Notes under the pieces: model-generated
What the model saw: the letters and a program-made list of their open reading frames with translations, nothing else
Databases searched by the model: none
What the model was told of the DNA's origin: nothing
Shown: in pieces, positions 60,348-64,000 of the stretch
Layout: the number at the start of each line of letters is the position of its first letter
Numbering within the stretch: the first letter of the stretch is position 1
Assembly: GCA_000231825.2 (NCBI GenBank)
Contig: JH720351.1
Coordinates: forward strand, 62,001 to 126,000
Source of the DNA: Tetrahymena elliotti 4EA
Taxonomy: Eukaryota; Ciliophora; Oligohymenophorea; Hymenostomatida; Tetrahymenidae
Direction of reading: 5' to 3'
Length of the DNA: 64,000 nt
Translations under genes and position numbers: made by a program

Positions 60348-62362
60348 ATGGATAAAATAGAAAAATTAACTGATGCCAGATCAAGGAACCTAAAAATACC
60401 TGAAGGAGGTGGTGGATACAATAGTATTGTCAATAATTTGAAGAATTCTCCAACTTAAAATAAGGAGGAGGGATATTTTTAATATAAAAAATACTAACAA
60501 CAATAATAAGGTAGAAATCCCCTATAAAAAGGATCTTTTGAATAATTATATAAAAATAGTAGCAACACTAATGAGAAAAAGTAAAAGTCTATACTTGAAT
60601 ATAATTATACTAGCAATGATGATGATGACTTAAAAAAAGCAATTGAGCTAAGCAAAAAAGAATAATAAGAAGCAGAAAGAAAAAAGCAGTAAGAAGAATA
60701 GGCTAAAAAAAAAGAATAAGAAATGAAGTAATTATATAAATCAAATGGGGACGACTCTCGTGACTCTTATGACACTTAAATTTTAGATGATGATAGTGAT
60801 AATGAAAAAAAAGATGAAAATAAAAAAGATTTTTAAAAAAATCATAATGGTAATAATATTAATAACAATAAAGATAATGATGTATAGAAGTAATAAAAGG
60901 AGAACTTAGAAACTGACTATGATTATTAAATTTAGCAAGCTATTAAATTAAGTAAATAAGAAGAAGAAAGGTAAAAATTGAAAGAGTAAAAAGAAATGGA
61001 AGAGTAAATAAGAAAGATAAATAAAAGTAGTTCAATATAATAAATGGAAGAAGAAGAAGAAGATATCTAAGAAGTAGAATCAAAATCAAACAAAATGTCA
61101 GAAGATTTCATGAAAGGAGAAGATTAAAAAAATAATTAAAAGAGTGAAAAGAAGTCAAATTATTTGCTTAAATTAAGCTAAAACTAAAATCAAAGAGTAA
61201 ATCTAAATATAAAGCTCAATAATATCAAGCCTACAACATTTGATGAAAATGAAAGATCTACTAAAGATACTGATGAAAGTAATTCATTTTAAAATAAAAA
61301 CAAAAAAGACCACAGTAGCACTAAAAATAACCAAAATAACAAAAATGCAATGGAAGAAGAAATAACAAATATAGATAACGATAATGATAACAATGGGAAC
61401 TAAGTTGAAGATAAATATAAAAATTATCTTAATAGAAATTAAGAAGATTCTGTAACTATCTAAAGAAAATTAAGCAATTAAGAAACTGCCAAAAAAAATA
61501 TTTGGAATACAAATGGTAATATGGAAATAGAAAAATCAAATAAAACCTCAGAATATGAAAATTTAGAAAAGATGAGCTTCTAGCCAAAACTTAAATAAAC
61601 AAAACTTTTTGAAAACAGTAATCCGCTTAAAAGATAAGACAATCAAGAAAGCAGAAAAACTGGAGGAAACTAACCTAATGTTTCAATTAACATCTCTGAC
61701 AGGAATAATTAATAATGTCAGCTTAGATCTCACTTCGAAGTAGATCCTACCAATCTTTCAGATAGATTTCTCAGATTTTAGAGACAGTAAGAAATTGAAA
61801 GAAAAATCCCTGAAAAATGTTTTCTCTACAAAACTTCAAAACACGTTTTGGTAATACTTTTATTTTATTGAATTCTAAGCTAAAGTGCAATATTTTTATT
61901 AATAAAATCATCAATGATTATATAGAGGTGATTTGTAATCTTCAAAATTAAAATAATTTAAATTTCAAACTTAGCTTTCTCTACTCTATTATCATAAAAC
62001 TATTTTTATTAATAAATAATTTAAACTTTATTTATTAAATAAAGAAAGATAAAAGGATTGTTATCAGCGGTTATCAAGATGATTAAAGAGACAGACTTAA
62101 ATAAATTGTTAAAGAATTAGGTAATTTTTTTTAGTTAAATGCGATTAAAATTATTATTTATTAAAAAGGTGCTATTTATTCTCCAGAATTAACAGAAATT
62201 TGTGATTTTATGATAACAAAAGATAAAAAAACAGATAAATATTCCTAATACTTGAGGAATAAATAAGTTTTAAAAAATTTGAAAGTAGTTGATTAAAAAT
62301 TTTTGCAAATGTGTAAAGTGTAGAAAAAACTAGTAGATTATAAAGAATACTTAATTGAATGA
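60348..62362 (+). CDS. UIM and BRCT domain protein, likely DNA-damage related
   Basis: Exons 60348-61850, 62045-62120 and 62169-62362, phase-matched, give 590 residues ending in TGA. Two ubiquitin-interacting motifs are clear: DDDDLKKAIELSKKE at 91-105, and DYDYQIQQAIKLSKQEEE at about 190-207. Each has the acidic run, central Ala and Ser at consensus spacing. The middle is Asn/Glu/Lys-rich and disordered. The last 90 residues, KDKRIVISGYQDDQRDRL then IVKELGGAIYS, follow the BRCT pattern up to the GG turn; LKVVDQKFLQMC stands where BRCT domains have a Trp (here Phe), and KLVDYKEYLIE closes the domain. UIMs read ubiquitin, and single BRCT domains mediate protein or DNA contacts in repair and checkpoint proteins. 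A nuclear role at ubiquitinated chromatin is the best guess. Confidence 0.8.
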
Positions 62363-64000
62363 CAGATCTAAACATTCAAATCATTTATCAATCTTTCAAA
62401 TAATGTATTATTTTGTAATTATCTTCATTAAATGCTTATCTTAAAAAATCTTAAAAACAGAAATAAAAGATCATACAATATTATTTTTTAGATTTATTAA
62501 TATCATATTGTTTCATATATTTGTAAGTATGTAAACTGTAATAAAATACTATTATAATTTACTAATTTATTAATTCTAGCTGTAAAAATAAAATAAATAT
62601 GTTAAATTCAAATAATTTGTCATTATCAAGTTAAATTTATATATATTAAATCTTCAAAAATTAGTATTAAAGAACTTAAAGTCTAAAAAATTCTTAAAAA
62701 AATGTGAGAAGGGAGAGAAAGATTGGTAACAAACAACATATGATTATTAAAGGTATATGTTTTCTTAAATCTTTTATAGAAACTTTTATTTTTATAATTA
62801 TTTATAACTTAATTTTAGAATAATCTTATTAAAAATATATGGCTAATTATGTTCAAATTTTTAAAAGGTAAAAAAAGCAAGAATATAAAAATAATTAAAT
62901 AGATGATAGTAAGTATTATTTTTAATGGTATGTAAATTAGCTTAAAAATCTTAAAATAGTAGTACTCCCAAATTTAACAATTAAATAATTTCCTTTTATT
63001 TTGTTTTATTTATCTTATTGTTTAGTTTGTGAATAAAAAAATAAGTAGTTTTAATAGAGATAATAATAGAACTTTCTTTCATTTTTTACATTAATTTGTG
63101 AACAAAAGTAGCTTATTAATTTTATTTCTCAAGAATTATAAAGCATAAAAAGCTTAAGCTGACATATTATCAATTCTTTTATTAAATTAATTTTTTAAAA
63201 TCATCCTTAAATATTCTTTATTGTCAAGTTACTCTTTTTCAATTTTAAACTTTTTGCAAAAATTTAAATTAGTTTTTTACTAATAAAAACATGAGATTCA
63301 AGATAAAAATCTTAAAAATATTAAAATAATTTATCTTTATCATTTATTTATTTTTTTGTAAAAGGGATCTATTTAATGTTCACTATCAAGATAAATTAAA
63401 CTTACTTTATGTTATTTTTAGAATTATATTTATATTAATTAAGCAATTTAAATAAAAAGAGGTGTTCTTAGAAATTGCAAATAATTAATTTAATTTCATC
63501 CATGATTGTTGAAATAAATATATAGACAATTTATATTTGATGAAATAAACTAATTTGATAGATTTATCTATTTAATCTTAAATATTTAATTTCAAATTTA
63601 ATTTGAAAATTACAATCAAATTATTTTTTTGGATTTTAATTAGGAATTACTTTAAAGTATATAAATCCCTAGATTATTTAAAATCAAAAGAAATTATTCA
63701 ATTTCTTTTTTGATATTTGGAAAATTAACATTTTATAGAAAACTCAGATTATAATTTGTAAAAGAAAAAGCTGATGCTTTTTCATCAAAATTTCTAATAA
63801 AAAAAAATTAAAGTTTATGTCAGTGTAACAAAATATTTTTGGATTTTTTATTTACAAATTAAAAGAATAAACTAATAAAATTTTACATAAATAAACACAT
63901 GATGATTTTTGATTACAAATTTAGATTTGACAACTAACTATAATTATACTGCTTATTTTTACAGTTATCACATTATATAAAATATTCAATTATTATTGAA
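62363..64000. other. Right-end stretch without a gene
   Basis: A+T-rich to the window end. No open frame with coding-like composition and no repeat was recognised. Confidence 0.5.

Overview
This window is ciliate nuclear DNA, most like Tetrahymena. It is extremely AT-rich, its genes are split by short GT...AG introns, and its genes read through only when TAA and TAG mean glutamine and TGA is the sole stop. The clearest proof is the cyclin-dependent kinase at 42914-44617, where TAA at 44090-44092 falls on the invariant Gln of the HRDLKPQN motif. Standard-code reading frames therefore break most real genes, so the models here were built by hand from ciliate-code translation and phase-matched splice sites.

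Left part (1-24 kb): a SPRY-like protein (+), a ~180-bp degenerate tandem repeat, a decayed coding remnant, a four-exon SETD3-like SET-domain methyltransferase (-) spread over 6.2 kb with a 2.4-kb intron and a ~200-residue acidic insert inside the SET fold, a terminal exon of an unknown gene (-), a small PADR1 zinc-finger protein related to a PARP1 module (-), an amino-acid/auxin-permease-type transporter (-) and an unknown acidic protein (-).

Middle part (26-45 kb): a small secreted protein with two cysteine-rich modules (+), ribose-5-phosphate isomerase B (-), PRKRIP1, a spliceosome-associated protein (-), a single-pass Gln-rich membrane protein (-), an 11-exon PAS/histidine-kinase/receiver-like protein whose catalytic elements are mostly lost (-), a ten-exon 918-residue coiled-coil protein (-) and a CDK (+).

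Right part (45-64 kb): a tandem pair of histidine-phosphatase genes (-). In the left copy the 5' end, including the catalytic RHx motif, has been replaced by a 313-bp block that is an exact copy of the DNA just upstream of the CDK gene. An assembly gap of 301 N lies in the other copy. Then come two adjacent Asn/Gln/Ser-rich proteins (+), a protein with degenerate EF-hand pairs (+), a 210-residue unknown (+) and a protein combining two ubiquitin-interacting motifs with a C-terminal BRCT domain (+).

No operon logic applies. The genes are individually spaced, and several concern cell-cycle, chromatin or damage response (SET, PADR1, CDK, UIM-BRCT), but nothing shows that they act together. No tRNA, rRNA, telomere, CRISPR array or complete transposon was seen. 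Intron-exon borders are inferred from phase and consensus only.
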